Below are positions 9,959 to 18,805 of a DNA stretch of 64,000 bases, piece by piece. Made by a program: the position numbers and the translations under genes. The notes beneath the pieces are model-generated. The model saw nothing but the letters and a program-made list of their open reading frames with translations, did no database searches and was not told where the DNA came from. Position 1 is the first letter of the stretch; each line of letters opens with the position of its first letter. This DNA comes from Nostocoides sp. (GTDB lineage Bacteria > Actinomycetota > Actinomycetes > Actinomycetales > Dermatophilaceae): contig JADJVJ010000006.1 in assembly GCA_016716625.1 (NCBI GenBank), forward strand, positions 62,001 through 126,000, read 5' to 3'.

Positions 9959-10738
9959 ACCGGATATGACGACGACCTGCGCCTCGCCCACGTCCTGGCC
10001 GATGCCGTGGAACGGATCACCATGTCCCGGTTCCGCGCCGAGGACCTTCACGTCGAGGCCAAGCCCGACCTCAGCCTGGTCACCGACGCCGACCGCGACG
10101 CTGAGGAACTCATCCGCGGCCAGCTGCGCCGGGCTCGGCCCAGGGATGCCGTCGAGGGCGAGGAGTTCGCCCCGACCGGCTCAGGGGCTCGGCGCTGGGT
10201 GGTCGACCCCATCGACGGCACCCATAACTTCGTGCGGGGTGTCCCGGTCTGGGCCACCCTCATCGCCCTCATCGACGACGGCATACCCGTGGTCGGGCTG
10301 GTCGCCGCACCCGCACTCGGCCGCCGCTGGTGGGCCACGCTCGGCTCCGGGGCATGGGCCGGGCGCAGCCTCACCAGCGCCAAGCGGATCCATGTCTCCG
10401 GCGTCCGGGACCTCAGCGACGCGAGCCTGTCTTACGCGAGCATGACCTCCTGGGCCGCCATCGGGCGCGAGCAGGCCATGCTCGAACTCGCCCGGAGCTG
10501 CTGGCGGGAGCGCGGCTACGGCGACTTCTGGTCCTACATGCTGCTCGCCGAAGGCTGCCTCGATATCGCGGCCGAGCCCGAACTCGGCCTCTATGACATG
10601 GCCGCGCTCGTGCCCATCGTCGTCGAGGCCGGTGGCCGGTTCACCTCACTGGCCGGGGCCGACGGACCCTTCGGCGGCAACGCGCTGGCCACCAACGGCC
10701 TGCTCCACAACGAGGTCCTGGCCCGGATCGGCACCTGA
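9956..10738 (+). CDS. hisN: histidinol-phosphatase, inositol monophosphatase family
   Basis: A 260-residue Mg-dependent phosphatase, the size of the actinobacterial HisN that dephosphorylates L-histidinol phosphate in histidine synthesis. Metal-binding motifs of the family are present: EGEEF, the signature WVVDPIDGTHNFVRG and the C-terminal LYDMAALVPIVVEAGG. GTG at 9956 is favoured because the -10 element sits just before it. The last 93 bases overlap the 3' end of the convergent TetR gene. A general inositol monophosphatase is the alternative. Confidence 0.85.
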   Translation: MTGYDDDLRLAHVLADAVERITMSRFRAEDLHVEAKPDLSLVTDADRDAEELIRGQLRRARPRDAVEGEEFAPTGSGARRWVVDPIDGTHNFVRGVPVWATLIALIDDGIPVVGLVAAPALGRRWWATLGSGAWAGRSLTSAKRIHVSGVRDLSDASLSYASMTSWAAIGREQAMLELARSCWRERGYGDFWSYMLLAEGCLDIAAEPELGLYDMAALVPIVVEAGGRFTSLAGADGPFGGNALATNGLLHNEVLARIGT

Positions 10739-11338
10739 GGGCGGCGACGCCTCGATGTAGGCCGCACAGAGTTCGGAGATGTGGTCGGCCGTTGCCTCTC
10801 TGGGGGCCCCCGTGGGGTCAACCAGGTGCGAAAAAGTGAGCCGAACGGCGCACGTCGCGGCGAACGCGAGCCGGTCGGGGTCGACATCGGCGGGAGCGAC
10901 CCTGCGCAGGATCGCCAGGACCGCCGCCGACGCCAGCGGGACGAGGCTGTCGGGCCCCCCGATGCTCACCCCGGGCAGGAGTGCGCCTTCACTGGAGCGG
11001 TCTTCGGTGAGCACCGCGGCGAGAAAGGGACCCTCGTCGGCCTCGGTGAGGGTGTGCAGCACACCGATCCGCAGGGCCGCCCGCACCCCGGTGCCGTGGA
11101 TGGTCATGACCTCGGCGAGCTCGGTGAGGAAGGTGCCCAGTTCGTGCTGGAAGAGCGCCACCCCGAGCGCATGCTTGTTGGGGAACTCCTTGTAGAGCGT
11201 CGGTCGGGAGACCCCGGCATCGGCCGCGATCTGGTGCACCCGAGCCGCCCGCCACCCGTGGCTGATCGCGTGCCGCTTGGCGATTTCAAGAATGCGGTCT
11301 CCGGGCGTCGTGCGCCGGCCCCCGTCTGACCTGGACAT
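10646..11338 (-). CDS. TetR family transcriptional regulator
   Basis: A 230-residue regulator with an N-terminal helix-turn-helix (about residues 15-60: HQIAADAGVSRPTLYKEF) and a variable ligand-binding domain. The last 31 residues are encoded antisense to hisN, which is unusual and suggests readthrough of an older stop. It starts 9 bases after the second M16 peptidase gene, so it is probably the third gene of that operon. The ligand is unknown. Confidence 0.85.
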   Translation of the reverse strand: MSRSDGGRRTTPGDRILEIAKRHAISHGWRAARVHQIAADAGVSRPTLYKEFPNKHALGVALFQHELGTFLTELAEVMTIHGTGVRAALRIGVLHTLTEADEGPFLAAVLTEDRSSEGALLPGVSIGGPDSLVPLASAAVLAILRRVAPADVDPDRLAFAATCAVRLTFSHLVDPTGAPREATADHISELCAAYIEASPPSGADPGQDLVVEQAVGGQRVAAEGSVGPGQ

Positions 11339-11347
11339 GGGGGGATC

Positions 11348-12684
11348 TTAGTTGCTGACGACCGACACGTCGAAGGGAGTGCGGCCGCGCACCGCAGGCT
11401 CGATCAGCCGGGCGTCGCCGACGAGGATGACGGTGAGATCTCGGTCAACGACGGCGCAGTATGCCTCCCCCAGGTCCTCGGCGGTGAGGGACCTCACTGC
11501 CGTGAGCATGGTCGTGGGAAAGTCGAGCGGAAGCCCTTCGAGGGCAAGCGCAGCGGCCTCGTCGGCAACCGCGTCCGCCGTGGCGTACCGGGCGGGGGCG
11601 GTGCCCGAGACGTAGTCGCTCCCCATCCGCACCTCCTCGTCGGTGAACCCTTCCCGAGCCGCGGCGAGCAGGTCGAGGAGGATCTCGACGCTGTCGCCGA
11701 CGACCTCGCCACGCACCGAGCCCGAGGTGACGAAGGACCCACCGACCGCCCGCGGGCGGAAGGAGGACCGTATGCCGTAGGTGTAGCCCTTCTCCTCCCG
11801 CAGGACCGCATCGATCCGGGCGTTCGGCGAACCTCCGAGGATGAAGCCGATCACCGGGTACGCCGGCCACGCCGGGGAACTGCGGTCCGGCCCGGGACAG
11901 CCGACGGAGATCTCGGTCTGGACCGAGTCGGGACGGTCGACGATGACGAGCCGGGCCGCATCCGGGGCCGGGATCGGGGCCGCCGCGGCCGGGTCTCGCC
12001 CGGCTCTCGCCGCCACTGACCCAGCGACGACGCAACCAGGCCGTCGAGGTCGAGGCCGGCGAGGGCACCGGCGACGACCAGGGTGGCCTGGTCGGGGGTC
12101 ACAGTGCGGGCATGGAATGCCGCGATGTCGGAACGGGTCAGCGCCCGGATGCTGTCCGCGCGACCGGCCGTCGGGAGCGCCGCCCGGGTGCCGCCGGCAT
12201 ACATCGTCGCGATGAGTTCGCGGGCCGCGCGGTGCGGAGAGGACGCGCGCTCCTGCTCGATCTCGGCGAGCCGGGTACGCAGGATTCGGTGCACCTCGGC
12301 CTCGGGGAAGACCGGGTCGGCCAGCGCCTCGGTGAGCAGCTCCACGGCGACGCCCAGGTGGCGTCGGGGCACGTCGAGGTCGACCATGAGGCCGCCGTCA
12401 TTCACACCGGCGCCGAAGGCGATGCCGTGTCGTTCCAGGAGCGCGGCGAGTTCCTCACTCGTATGCCGTGAGGTCCCCTCATCGAGCAACCGGGCCATCA
12501 TGGCGGCGACGCCGTCTTGGCCCTCGGGTTCGGAGTTCAGACCGAAGGGGACGACGAGCCGGGCGGAGACGACATACTGCCCGGGCAGGTCATAGGCGTG
12601 CACCCGAAGGCCGTTGTCGAGACGGGTGGCCGCCGGAAGCGGGAAGCTCCACGGGCCGGGGGGAAGAACGGCGGGACGGTTCAC
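11348..12684 (-). pseudogene. M16 family (insulinase-like) zinc peptidase paralogue, frameshifted
   Basis: GTG at 12684 overlaps the stop of the upstream M16 gene as GTGA. The first reading frame encodes a normal M16 N-terminal half (LDNGLRVHAYDLPGQ, DGVAAMMARLLDEGTS) up to about 12010. The family then continues in another frame (RLVIVDRPDSVQTEI, REEKGYTYGIRSSF, the R/Y motif of the second half). One missing base near 11990-12017, in a C/G-rich stretch, restores about 445 residues. This paralogue lacks HxxEH at the usual place, as the non-catalytic partner of bacterial M16 pairs does. Sequencing error or a true mutation cannot be separated here. Confidence 0.8.
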
Positions 12685-13994
12685 GGGGCGCTCTCCTCGG
12701 CCTCTGAGTCGGCGGGACCGGCGGCGGGTGGGGTGGCGAGGTAGGCGATGGTGGCCCGCTGTTCTGGGCGGAGCCATTGGGCTGCGGCCGCGCGGACCTC
12801 CGGCACGCCTAGGGCGAGGACGGTGTCGAGCTGGGTGTTGATCCGGTGCGCGTCACCGTGCAGCAGGGCATGGTGGCTGATCAGGTCGGCCCGCTCGTCC
12901 TGGGCGGCGAGGGCGTGCAGCCAGGCCCGCTCGGTCTGGGCGTGCGATGCCGCGAGCAGGTCCTCGCTCGGTCCCTGACCGGCGAAGGCCGCGAGGGACT
13001 CCAGGACAGCCGCCTCGACCGCGGCAGCGTCCTGCCCGGCTGCGATGTCCACGGTCACCATGCCGATGCTCACCCCGTCGACGAAGCCCCAGGCCGAGCC
13101 GTGCAGGCTCGTGGCGACCTGTTCCCGGCGCACGAGGCGAGTGACCAGGTCGCTTGAGGACAGTCCGGCGATGCAGTCGAGCGCCAGCGCGCACGCGAGA
13201 AATTGCGGGTCGGTGTCGGCCGGCAGTCGCCAGCACAGATAGAGCCGGTCGTTGGGGACCTCGGTATGCCGCTCCACCCGGACCGGGGCGGGTAGCGGTT
13301 CGAGTTGCGCAAGGTTGTCGCGCCGAGGAGCCGCCGTCGCCGTGAGCGGCCCGAAATGCCGCTCGACGAGCTCGAACCCATGCTCCGCCGTGATGTCGCC
13401 GCACAGCGTGAGCACGGTGTTGTCTGGGGCATAGTGCTCGGCGAAGAAGGCGTGCACGTCCGCCAGGCTCGCGGCGTCGAGATCCTCCATGGACCCGATC
13501 GTCGGGTGATGGTAGGGATGCCCCGGCGGGAAGAGCGCCGCGTAGACCTCGATGAAGGCGTCACCGTAGGGCGCGTTGTCGTAGCGCTGGCGCTTCTCCT
13601 CCTTGACGACGTCGCGTTGGTTGTCGAGGTTCTCCTGGGTCACGGCATCCAGAAGGTGGCCGTGCCGGTCGGCTTCGAGCCAGAGCGCGAGTTCGGTGGC
13701 TCCGGTGGGGACGGTCTCGAAGTAGTTCGTCCGGTCGAACCAGGTTGTCGCGTTGAGCCGGGCTCCGTGGGCGAGCAGGGCCTCGAAGTGCTCCCCGCTG
13801 CGCACGTTGCGGGACCCCTGGAACATGAGGTGTTCGAAGAGGTGGGCGAACCCGGTGCGGCCCTGCGGTTCGTGGCGGGACCCGACGCCCACCCAGATGT
13901 TGACGGTCACCGTGGGGACGCTGTGGTCCGGCGAGACGATGACCCGCAACCCGTTGGGCAGGGTTCGTTCATGGATGGGGTAGGCCAACGGCAT
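12681..13994 (-). CDS. M16 family zinc metallopeptidase (catalytic partner)
   Basis: A 437-residue peptidase with the inverted zinc motif HLFEH (HxxEH, about residues 48-52) and the downstream glutamate in KEEKRQRYDN. The second domain is the usual inactive M16 half. Bacterial M16B enzymes often work as a heterodimer of an HxxEH subunit and an R/Y subunit, which matches the coupled gene that follows. No signal peptide is seen, so it is probably cytosolic. The natural substrate is unknown. Confidence 0.9.
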   Translation of the reverse strand: MPLAYPIHERTLPNGLRVIVSPDHSVPTVTVNIWVGVGSRHEPQGRTGFAHLFEHLMFQGSRNVRSGEHFEALLAHGARLNATTWFDRTNYFETVPTGATELALWLEADRHGHLLDAVTQENLDNQRDVVKEEKRQRYDNAPYGDAFIEVYAALFPPGHPYHHPTIGSMEDLDAASLADVHAFFAEHYAPDNTVLTLCGDITAEHGFELVERHFGPLTATAAPRRDNLAQLEPLPAPVRVERHTEVPNDRLYLCWRLPADTDPQFLACALALDCIAGLSSSDLVTRLVRREQVATSLHGSAWGFVDGVSIGMVTVDIAAGQDAAAVEAAVLESLAAFAGQGPSEDLLAASHAQTERAWLHALAAQDERADLISHHALLHGDAHRINTQLDTVLALGVPEVRAAAAQWLRPEQRATIAYLATPPAAGPADSEAEESAP

Positions 13995-14070
13995 GGACGA
14001 ACCCTAACCGCCCCCGGGTTCTGTGCCGGTGAGCGGGTCAGGCGGTGACGATGCGCCGCGACGGGATGGG

Positions 14071-14144
14071 CCGATCGGCAGCGAAATGTGCGCCCGATCG
14101 GCGGAGGCTGTTGATTGACTCGTCGACGCCGCGTCTCCGATCGG
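14071..14144. repeat. three copies of CCGATCGG upstream of the M16 operon
   Basis: The 8-base palindrome occurs at 14071-14078, 14094-14101 and 14137-14144, in the 225-base gap between the M16 peptidase start (13994) and the IS481 element. The spacing suggests regulator half-sites, but no regulator can be assigned. Nothing else recognisable was found in this gap. Confidence 0.35.
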
Positions 14145-14214
14145 AGTCCTCCGTCGTCGCCGCCATACCCGCTCCTGGGCCCGCCCCTACCCCCGCCCCA
14201 TGCCGCAACCTCTG

Positions 14215-15201
14215 CTAGCTGTGCTGTCCGGGGAGGTTGGTCAATCGGGTGATGGGTGCTTTGCCTCCGACGGCGGTGTGGGGCCGGTGGTGGTTGTACT
14301 CGTGGACCCATGATGCCAGGGCGTCGCGGCGTGCGGATTCTGAGGTGTAGCAGGTGGCGTAGGCCCACCCGTCGGTCATGGTGCGGTGCCAGCGTTCGAT
14401 CTTGCCGTTGGTTTGCGGGCGGTAGGGGCGGGTGCGTTTGGGTGTGATGCCCAGGTCGTGGCAGGCCTCGCGCCAGGCGTGGGAGCGGTAGGAGGACCCG
14501 TTGTCGGTCAGGACGCGTTCGGTGGTGACGCCGAGGGCGGCGAACCAGGCCACCGCGCGAGTCAGGACCCCGATCGCGGTCGCGGCGCTCTCGTCGTCGT
14601 GGACCTCGGCGTATCCGACGCGGGAGTAGTCATCGATCACGGTGTGCACGTGTGCGTACCCGAGTTTGGGGTTGTGGAACTTGTTCTTGGGCTTGCCCGC
14701 GGTCGCGGCCCGGTGTCGGAAGCCTTGGGCTTTGCCCACGAAGCGCCACCCGCCCCCGTCGGGAATGTTGCCGAACTTGGTGACGTCCACGTGCAGCATC
14801 GCCCCGGGGTGGGAGCGTTCGTAGCGGCGCACGACCTCGCCGGTGGCGCGGTCCAGGTACCGCAACCGGTTCAGGTGGCAGCGGGTCAGGACCTGGTGCG
14901 CGGTCGATGGCGCGACCCCGGTCAAAGCGGCCAGCTGGACCGGACCGATCCGCTTGCGCAGCCGCAGCGACACGATCCGCTTCACGATCTTGGGTGGGGT
15001 CTTGGCCGGCATCGAGTGGGGCCGGCTGGAGCGGTCGGTCATGGGTTCGCCCGCGGCATACCGCTGCGCCCACTTCTTCGCGGTCCGGTAGGTGACCTGG
15101 AACCGGGCCGCGGCCTCGGTGATCTGCATCTCGTCCTCGACGACGAGCCGAGCCATACGTTCGCGGTGCCGCGGGGTCAGGGCAGCGTTAGCGTGGGACA
15201 T
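14215..15201 (-). CDS. IS481 family transposase
   Basis: A 328-residue DDE transposase. The N-terminal helix-turn-helix region (about residues 20-60, ITEAAARFQVTYRTAKKW) is followed by an rve catalytic core: HVDVTKFG (first Asp), VLTDNGSSYRS (second Asp) and RPYRPQTNGKIERWHRT (catalytic Glu). Start taken at ATG 15201; the ATG lies 128 bases inside the right end. The stop codon lies just beyond the left terminus of the element, so the last codons come from the target DNA. Confidence 0.93.
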   Translation of the reverse strand: MSHANAALTPRHRERMARLVVEDEMQITEAAARFQVTYRTAKKWAQRYAAGEPMTDRSSRPHSMPAKTPPKIVKRIVSLRLRKRIGPVQLAALTGVAPSTAHQVLTRCHLNRLRYLDRATGEVVRRYERSHPGAMLHVDVTKFGNIPDGGGWRFVGKAQGFRHRAATAGKPKNKFHNPKLGYAHVHTVIDDYSRVGYAEVHDDESAATAIGVLTRAVAWFAALGVTTERVLTDNGSSYRSHAWREACHDLGITPKRTRPYRPQTNGKIERWHRTMTDGWAYATCYTSESARRDALASWVHEYNHHRPHTAVGGKAPITRLTNLPGQHS

Positions 15202-15329
15202 GAGGGCCTCCCGTATTTGGTCAGTGGTGACTTGGCAGTTCCACTCCAACGCAGGAGGCCCTCATCCCGCTACAAGATCACTCAGATCAACGGGTCACAC
15301 TCACTTGACCAACGTCCCCGGACGGCACA
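14220..15329 (-). mobile_element. IS481 family insertion sequence, complete
   Basis: The element has TGT...ACA ends, as expected for IS481. The terminal inverted repeats (14220-14244 and 15305-15329) match at all but two positions, with a single transposase between them. It is flanked by direct repeats GCTAGC (14214-14219 and 15330-15335), a 6-base target duplication. Removing the IS and one repeat restores a palindrome, CTCTGCTAGCAGAG, at the insertion point. That palindrome belongs to the small repeat element described separately. Near-perfect ends and an intact gene suggest recent insertion. Confidence 0.9.
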
Positions 15330-15437
15330 GCTAGCAGAGCTTGGCGTCAGACCTCCATGATGCATCCTTCGGTTCTGACCCTAACCTCTGCTAGCAGAGG
15401 TTAGGGCTAGCCCGTAGGCCGGCACAGTGCGGGAAGC

Positions 15438-15471
15438 AGAAGGCCCCCGTACCGGAGTTCAGGGGCCTTCT
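15438..15471 (-). terminator. terminator after tRNA-Met
   Basis: A 10-base inverted repeat (15438-15447 and 15462-15471, AGAAGGCCCC and its complement) with a 14-base loop lies 7 bases downstream of the tRNA 3' end on the minus strand. Confidence 0.7.
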
Positions 15472-15477
15472 AAGCAG

Positions 15478-15551
15478 TAGCGGGGACAGGATTTGAACCT
15501 GCGACCTCCGGGTTATGAGCCCGGCGAGCTACCGAGCTGCTCCACCCCGCG
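15478..15551 (-). tRNA. initiator tRNA-Met (CAT)
   Basis: Minus strand, 74 nucleotides without encoded CCA. The anticodon loop is CTCATAA (anticodon CAT), closed by the stem CCGGG/CCCGG whose three consecutive G:C pairs mark initiator tRNAs. Position 1 is C and cannot pair with the opposing U72, the other initiator hallmark. The T arm GCAGG-TTCAAAT-CCTGT and D loop AGCTCGGTA are normal. Confidence 0.95.
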
Positions 15552-15626
15552 TCGAGTGAGTGACTGGCGAACCAGCCGCTCGGTGACTCCAGGGTACGTG
15601 AGCCGGGACGGCATACCAAATCCATC

Positions 15627-15660
15627 AGGCCTAGCCGCAGGCCTAGCCGGAGGCCTATCC
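15627..15660. repeat. three tandem 12-base units AGGCCTAGCC-NN
   Basis: AGGCCTAGCC at 15627-15636 and 15639-15648, then AGGCCTATCC at 15651-15660, in the 131-base gap between the tRNA and the UPF0182 gene. No function evident. Confidence 0.4.
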
Positions 15661-15683
15661 CCCGGCGGCTACCGACGAGGGGG

Positions 15684-18600
15684 CTACCCCGTCGGTGACG
15701 GCGAGGGCGACCCCGAGGGTACTGGCGAGGGAGTGCCCACCCCGGGGAGAGCCCCCGGCGCCGCTTCCCGCGCCCGGGCCAGGGCATCGGCGAGCCGCTG
15801 CTGGGCCGCCCCGTAGGCCGCGAAGTCGCCGACCTTGAGCGCCGCCTGGGCGTCGTCGTAGGCCTTCTGAGCGTCGGCGATGGCGGCCGCGAGCTGCTCG
15901 GCGGCCGTCCCCGTCGGCGGCGGCGGTGTCGGGGTCCCCGGGGTCCCCGGAGTCCCCGGAGTCCCCGGAGTCCCCGGCTCGCTCGGTGCCACACCGGCCC
16001 CGAAGAGGCCGTTGAGCGCCTGCGAGACGGTGTCGCCCCAGGCCACCTTGTCGTCGTAGACGGCGACGGTGATCTTGTTCTGCGGGAAGGAGCCGGCGGC
16101 TTTGGACTGCTGGATGAAGATCGGCTGGATGTAGAGCAGCTTGCCGCCGAGCGGGAAGGTCAACAGGTTGCCGAACGACAAGGTCTTGCCGGACTGGCTG
16201 TTCTGCGTGATGTAGGTCGACAGCGGCTGGATCTCCGCGGTGTTCTGCGAGCGCACCGGGGAGGTCTGGATCTGGTTGAGCACCTGGGCCGGGCCGGAGT
16301 ACTTGCCCTTGAGATCGAGCAGCCGCAGTGTCCCGAACTCCGCGGAGGGCTTGCCCGCAGTGCGCCCGGCATCGGCATCGACGGCGAGCAGCCCGCGCAT
16401 GATCTCTCGGCTGCCCTCAGCGTTGGCCACGGGTACGAAGGAGGTCGTCAGCGAGAACGCCGGGCTCTTCTGGTCCGGCATGGCCAGCGACTGGAAGTAC
16501 ACCGGCTGGTCCTGGCTCACGTGGTTGGGGTCTTTGGGCACCCGCCACCGGTCGGAACCGTTGTAGAACGCCGAGGCGTCCGTCACGTGGTACTCGGTGA
16601 GCAGCTGTCGCTGGATCTTGAGCATGTCCTGGGGGTAGCGGATGTGCGACATGAGCTCCCCGGACATCGACGCCAGCGGCTGCACGGTCTCCGGGAAGGC
16701 CTTCATCCAGGCCTGGAGGATGGGGTCCTTCTCGTCCCAGGCATAGAGCTTCACCGAGCCGTCGAAGGCATCCACGGTCGCCTTCACCGAGTTGCGCAGG
16801 TAGTTCACCACCCCGGAACCGGTCGAAACGACGCCCGAGCGTTCGGTGACCGAGTCCGCGGTGGCGTTCCGCAGGTCGATCCGCCGACTGCCCGGGTAGG
16901 AGGAGGTCGTGGTGAACCCGTCGACGATCCAGACGACCCGCTTGTTGATGACCGCGGGATAGACGTTGCCGTCGAGGGTCAGCCAGGGCGCCACCCGCTC
17001 CACCCGCTCGGTGGGGGTGCGGTGATCGAGGATCCGCGATTTTTCGTTCAGGGCGTCGGAGAGGAAGAAGTTGAGCTCCCGATACTTCATCGCGTAGGCG
17101 ACCCGAGCGAGCAGGCCACCCACCTCGACGCCTCCGTTGCCGGCATACGTGTTCGTCCGCTGCGGTGAGTTCTCCCCGGCCTCGGGGATATCGAACTCCC
17201 GCGGCGTCGCCCCAGCCGGGGCCCCCACAATGGAGTAGTCCGGCGAGAGTTCGCCGAAGTAGACCCGCGGCTCGTACTCGCCGAGCAGCCCGGCGGCCCC
17301 ACTGCCGGTCTCGAAGAAGCGCGGATCACCCTCCGAGGTGCGCTCGTTGGCGTACGCACCGACGAAACCGAACCCGTGGGTGTAGACGGTGTGGTCGTTG
17401 ATCCAGTTCCGTTGCGACTCGGGGACACCCGACAGGCTGAGCTCCCGGGCGGCGACGACGACATCGCGCATCTCGCCCTCGATCTCATACCGGTCGACGT
17501 CGAGAACATCGGGGAAGGCGTAGTACTGCCGCGCGCTCTGGAACTGGCGGAAACTTGAGGACACCAGGTTGGGATCGATGAGCCGTATGCCGGGAATGCC
17601 AGCCGCCTGCTGCCGCAGGACCGCGGGCTCCTCGACCTCGGTGGGGTTGGTGACGGTCTTGATCTTGTCGAGCCCGAAGGCCTGGCGCGTGCTGCTGATA
17701 TTGGCGTCGATGTAAGGGGTCTCCAAGGAGAGCTCGGAGGGCTTGACCCGCAGGCTCTGCAGAAGCCGCGGGTACACCGAGCCGACGACCAGGGAGGTCA
17801 CGATGAGCAGTCCGACCCCGACAATGGGCAGCCGCCAACTGCGGGTCCAGATGGCGACGAGGAAGAGTGCTGCGCACATGACCGCGGCGACGGCCAGGAT
17901 CGCCTGCGCCGGCAGTTGGGCGTTCGCCCGGCTGTAGGTGATGCCGGTGATCGAGGCGAGCGAGCCCTGCTCCGTGGTGAGCTGGTAGCGCTCGAGCCAG
18001 TAGGCGGCGCCGCGCAGCAGGGCGAGCAGGGCGCCGAGGACGGCGAGGTGGATGAAGGCGGCCCGGGTGGAGGGACCGCGACCGGGGAGCTGGAAGCCGC
18101 CGTAGACGTAGTGGGTGAAGGCACCGGCGATGAGCGCGAGCCCGAGGACGACGCTGAAGAAGCTCACCACGAAACTGAGCCACGGGAGGGTGAAGACGAA
18201 GAAGCCGATGTCCTCACCGAAGAAGGCGTCTTGCTGGCCCCAGGTGCCACCGTTGCGCCAGAGCAGGTAGGTCTGCCAGGCACCGAACGAACCCGCTCCC
18301 GCGAGCAGCCCGAGCACCACCGGGGCGCCGATCGCGACCGCCTTGCGCAACGGCTCGATCGCCTGCCGGTACTGCTCGAGGACGTGCTGGGCCGGGGTCA
18401 TCGGGATCTGCAACGGCCGCGTCCGGTACGCCAGGTAGAGGCTCAAGGCGACCGCCCCGGCGGTGATGACCGCGGCCATGACGAAGAGCACGACCTTGGT
18501 CACCAGCGCAGTGGAGAAGACCCGGGAGAACCCCACCGAGTCGAACCACCACTTGTCGGTGAACACCTCGGAGGCGAGTGTGCCGAGCATGCCGAGCACG

Positions 18601-18722
18601 GCGACGATGGCGATGGTGACCACAAGCGGGCTTCGGCGGCGGGGAAGGGCGGCCGCCCTCGGGGGCGGGGGCGGCGGAGGTCCGTCGTCGCCGGGGACGT
18701 CGAAGAACTCGGGGTGGCTCAC
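15684..18722 (-). CDS. UPF0182 family large integral membrane protein
   Basis: A 1012-residue protein of the actinobacterial/cyanobacterial UPF0182 (COG1615) family, function unknown. A Pro-rich N-terminus (PPPPPPP) is followed by about seven transmembrane helices in the first 320 residues (for example LVVTIAIVAVLGMLGTLA) and a large extracellular domain of about 550 residues. The C-terminus has a low-complexity GTP-repeat linker, an Ala-rich helical segment and a Pro/Ser tail. GTG at 18722 is preceded by a GGAGAAGGG-like ribosome binding site. It is divergent from the PPA1309-like gene, an arrangement I recall from many actinobacteria. Confidence 0.9.
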   Translation of the reverse strand: MSHPEFFDVPGDDGPPPPPPPRAAALPRRRSPLVVTIAIVAVLGMLGTLASEVFTDKWWFDSVGFSRVFSTALVTKVVLFVMAAVITAGAVALSLYLAYRTRPLQIPMTPAQHVLEQYRQAIEPLRKAVAIGAPVVLGLLAGAGSFGAWQTYLLWRNGGTWGQQDAFFGEDIGFFVFTLPWLSFVVSFFSVVLGLALIAGAFTHYVYGGFQLPGRGPSTRAAFIHLAVLGALLALLRGAAYWLERYQLTTEQGSLASITGITYSRANAQLPAQAILAVAAVMCAALFLVAIWTRSWRLPIVGVGLLIVTSLVVGSVYPRLLQSLRVKPSELSLETPYIDANISSTRQAFGLDKIKTVTNPTEVEEPAVLRQQAAGIPGIRLIDPNLVSSSFRQFQSARQYYAFPDVLDVDRYEIEGEMRDVVVAARELSLSGVPESQRNWINDHTVYTHGFGFVGAYANERTSEGDPRFFETGSGAAGLLGEYEPRVYFGELSPDYSIVGAPAGATPREFDIPEAGENSPQRTNTYAGNGGVEVGGLLARVAYAMKYRELNFFLSDALNEKSRILDHRTPTERVERVAPWLTLDGNVYPAVINKRVVWIVDGFTTTSSYPGSRRIDLRNATADSVTERSGVVSTGSGVVNYLRNSVKATVDAFDGSVKLYAWDEKDPILQAWMKAFPETVQPLASMSGELMSHIRYPQDMLKIQRQLLTEYHVTDASAFYNGSDRWRVPKDPNHVSQDQPVYFQSLAMPDQKSPAFSLTTSFVPVANAEGSREIMRGLLAVDADAGRTAGKPSAEFGTLRLLDLKGKYSGPAQVLNQIQTSPVRSQNTAEIQPLSTYITQNSQSGKTLSFGNLLTFPLGGKLLYIQPIFIQQSKAAGSFPQNKITVAVYDDKVAWGDTVSQALNGLFGAGVAPSEPGTPGTPGTPGTPGTPTPPPPTGTAAEQLAAAIADAQKAYDDAQAALKVGDFAAYGAAQQRLADALARAREAAPGALPGVGTPSPVPSGSPSPSPTG
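15934..15978 (-). repeat. five 9-base units encoding Gly-Thr-Pro repeats
   Basis: Five tandem GTCCCCGGA-like 9-mers inside the UPF0182 gene encode the GTP GTP GTP linker of the C-terminal tail. Copy number is likely to vary between strains through slippage. Confidence 0.7.
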
Positions 18723-18805
18723 AGCATGCCCTTCTCCGGAGCGTGGGTGGTCGAGTGTCCAACGTACCTGCTCGCGCCCGGGTTTCCGCGATCGGGTGCG
18801 GCAGG

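Larger units (their letters stand above)
14208..15406. repeat. 85-bp palindrome-flanked repeat element, copy A (split by IS481)
   Basis: With the IS removed, the sequence from about 14208 to 15406 is an 85-base unit that aligns without gaps to 52638-52723 in reverse orientation. It has a CTCTGCTAGCAGAG box at each end; the right box sits in a perfect 28-base palindrome at 15379-15406. The core between the boxes contains TTCGGTTCTGA and the palindrome GATGCATC. Function unknown: it could be a miniature mobile element, a REP-like hairpin or a protein-binding site. Confidence 0.75.
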
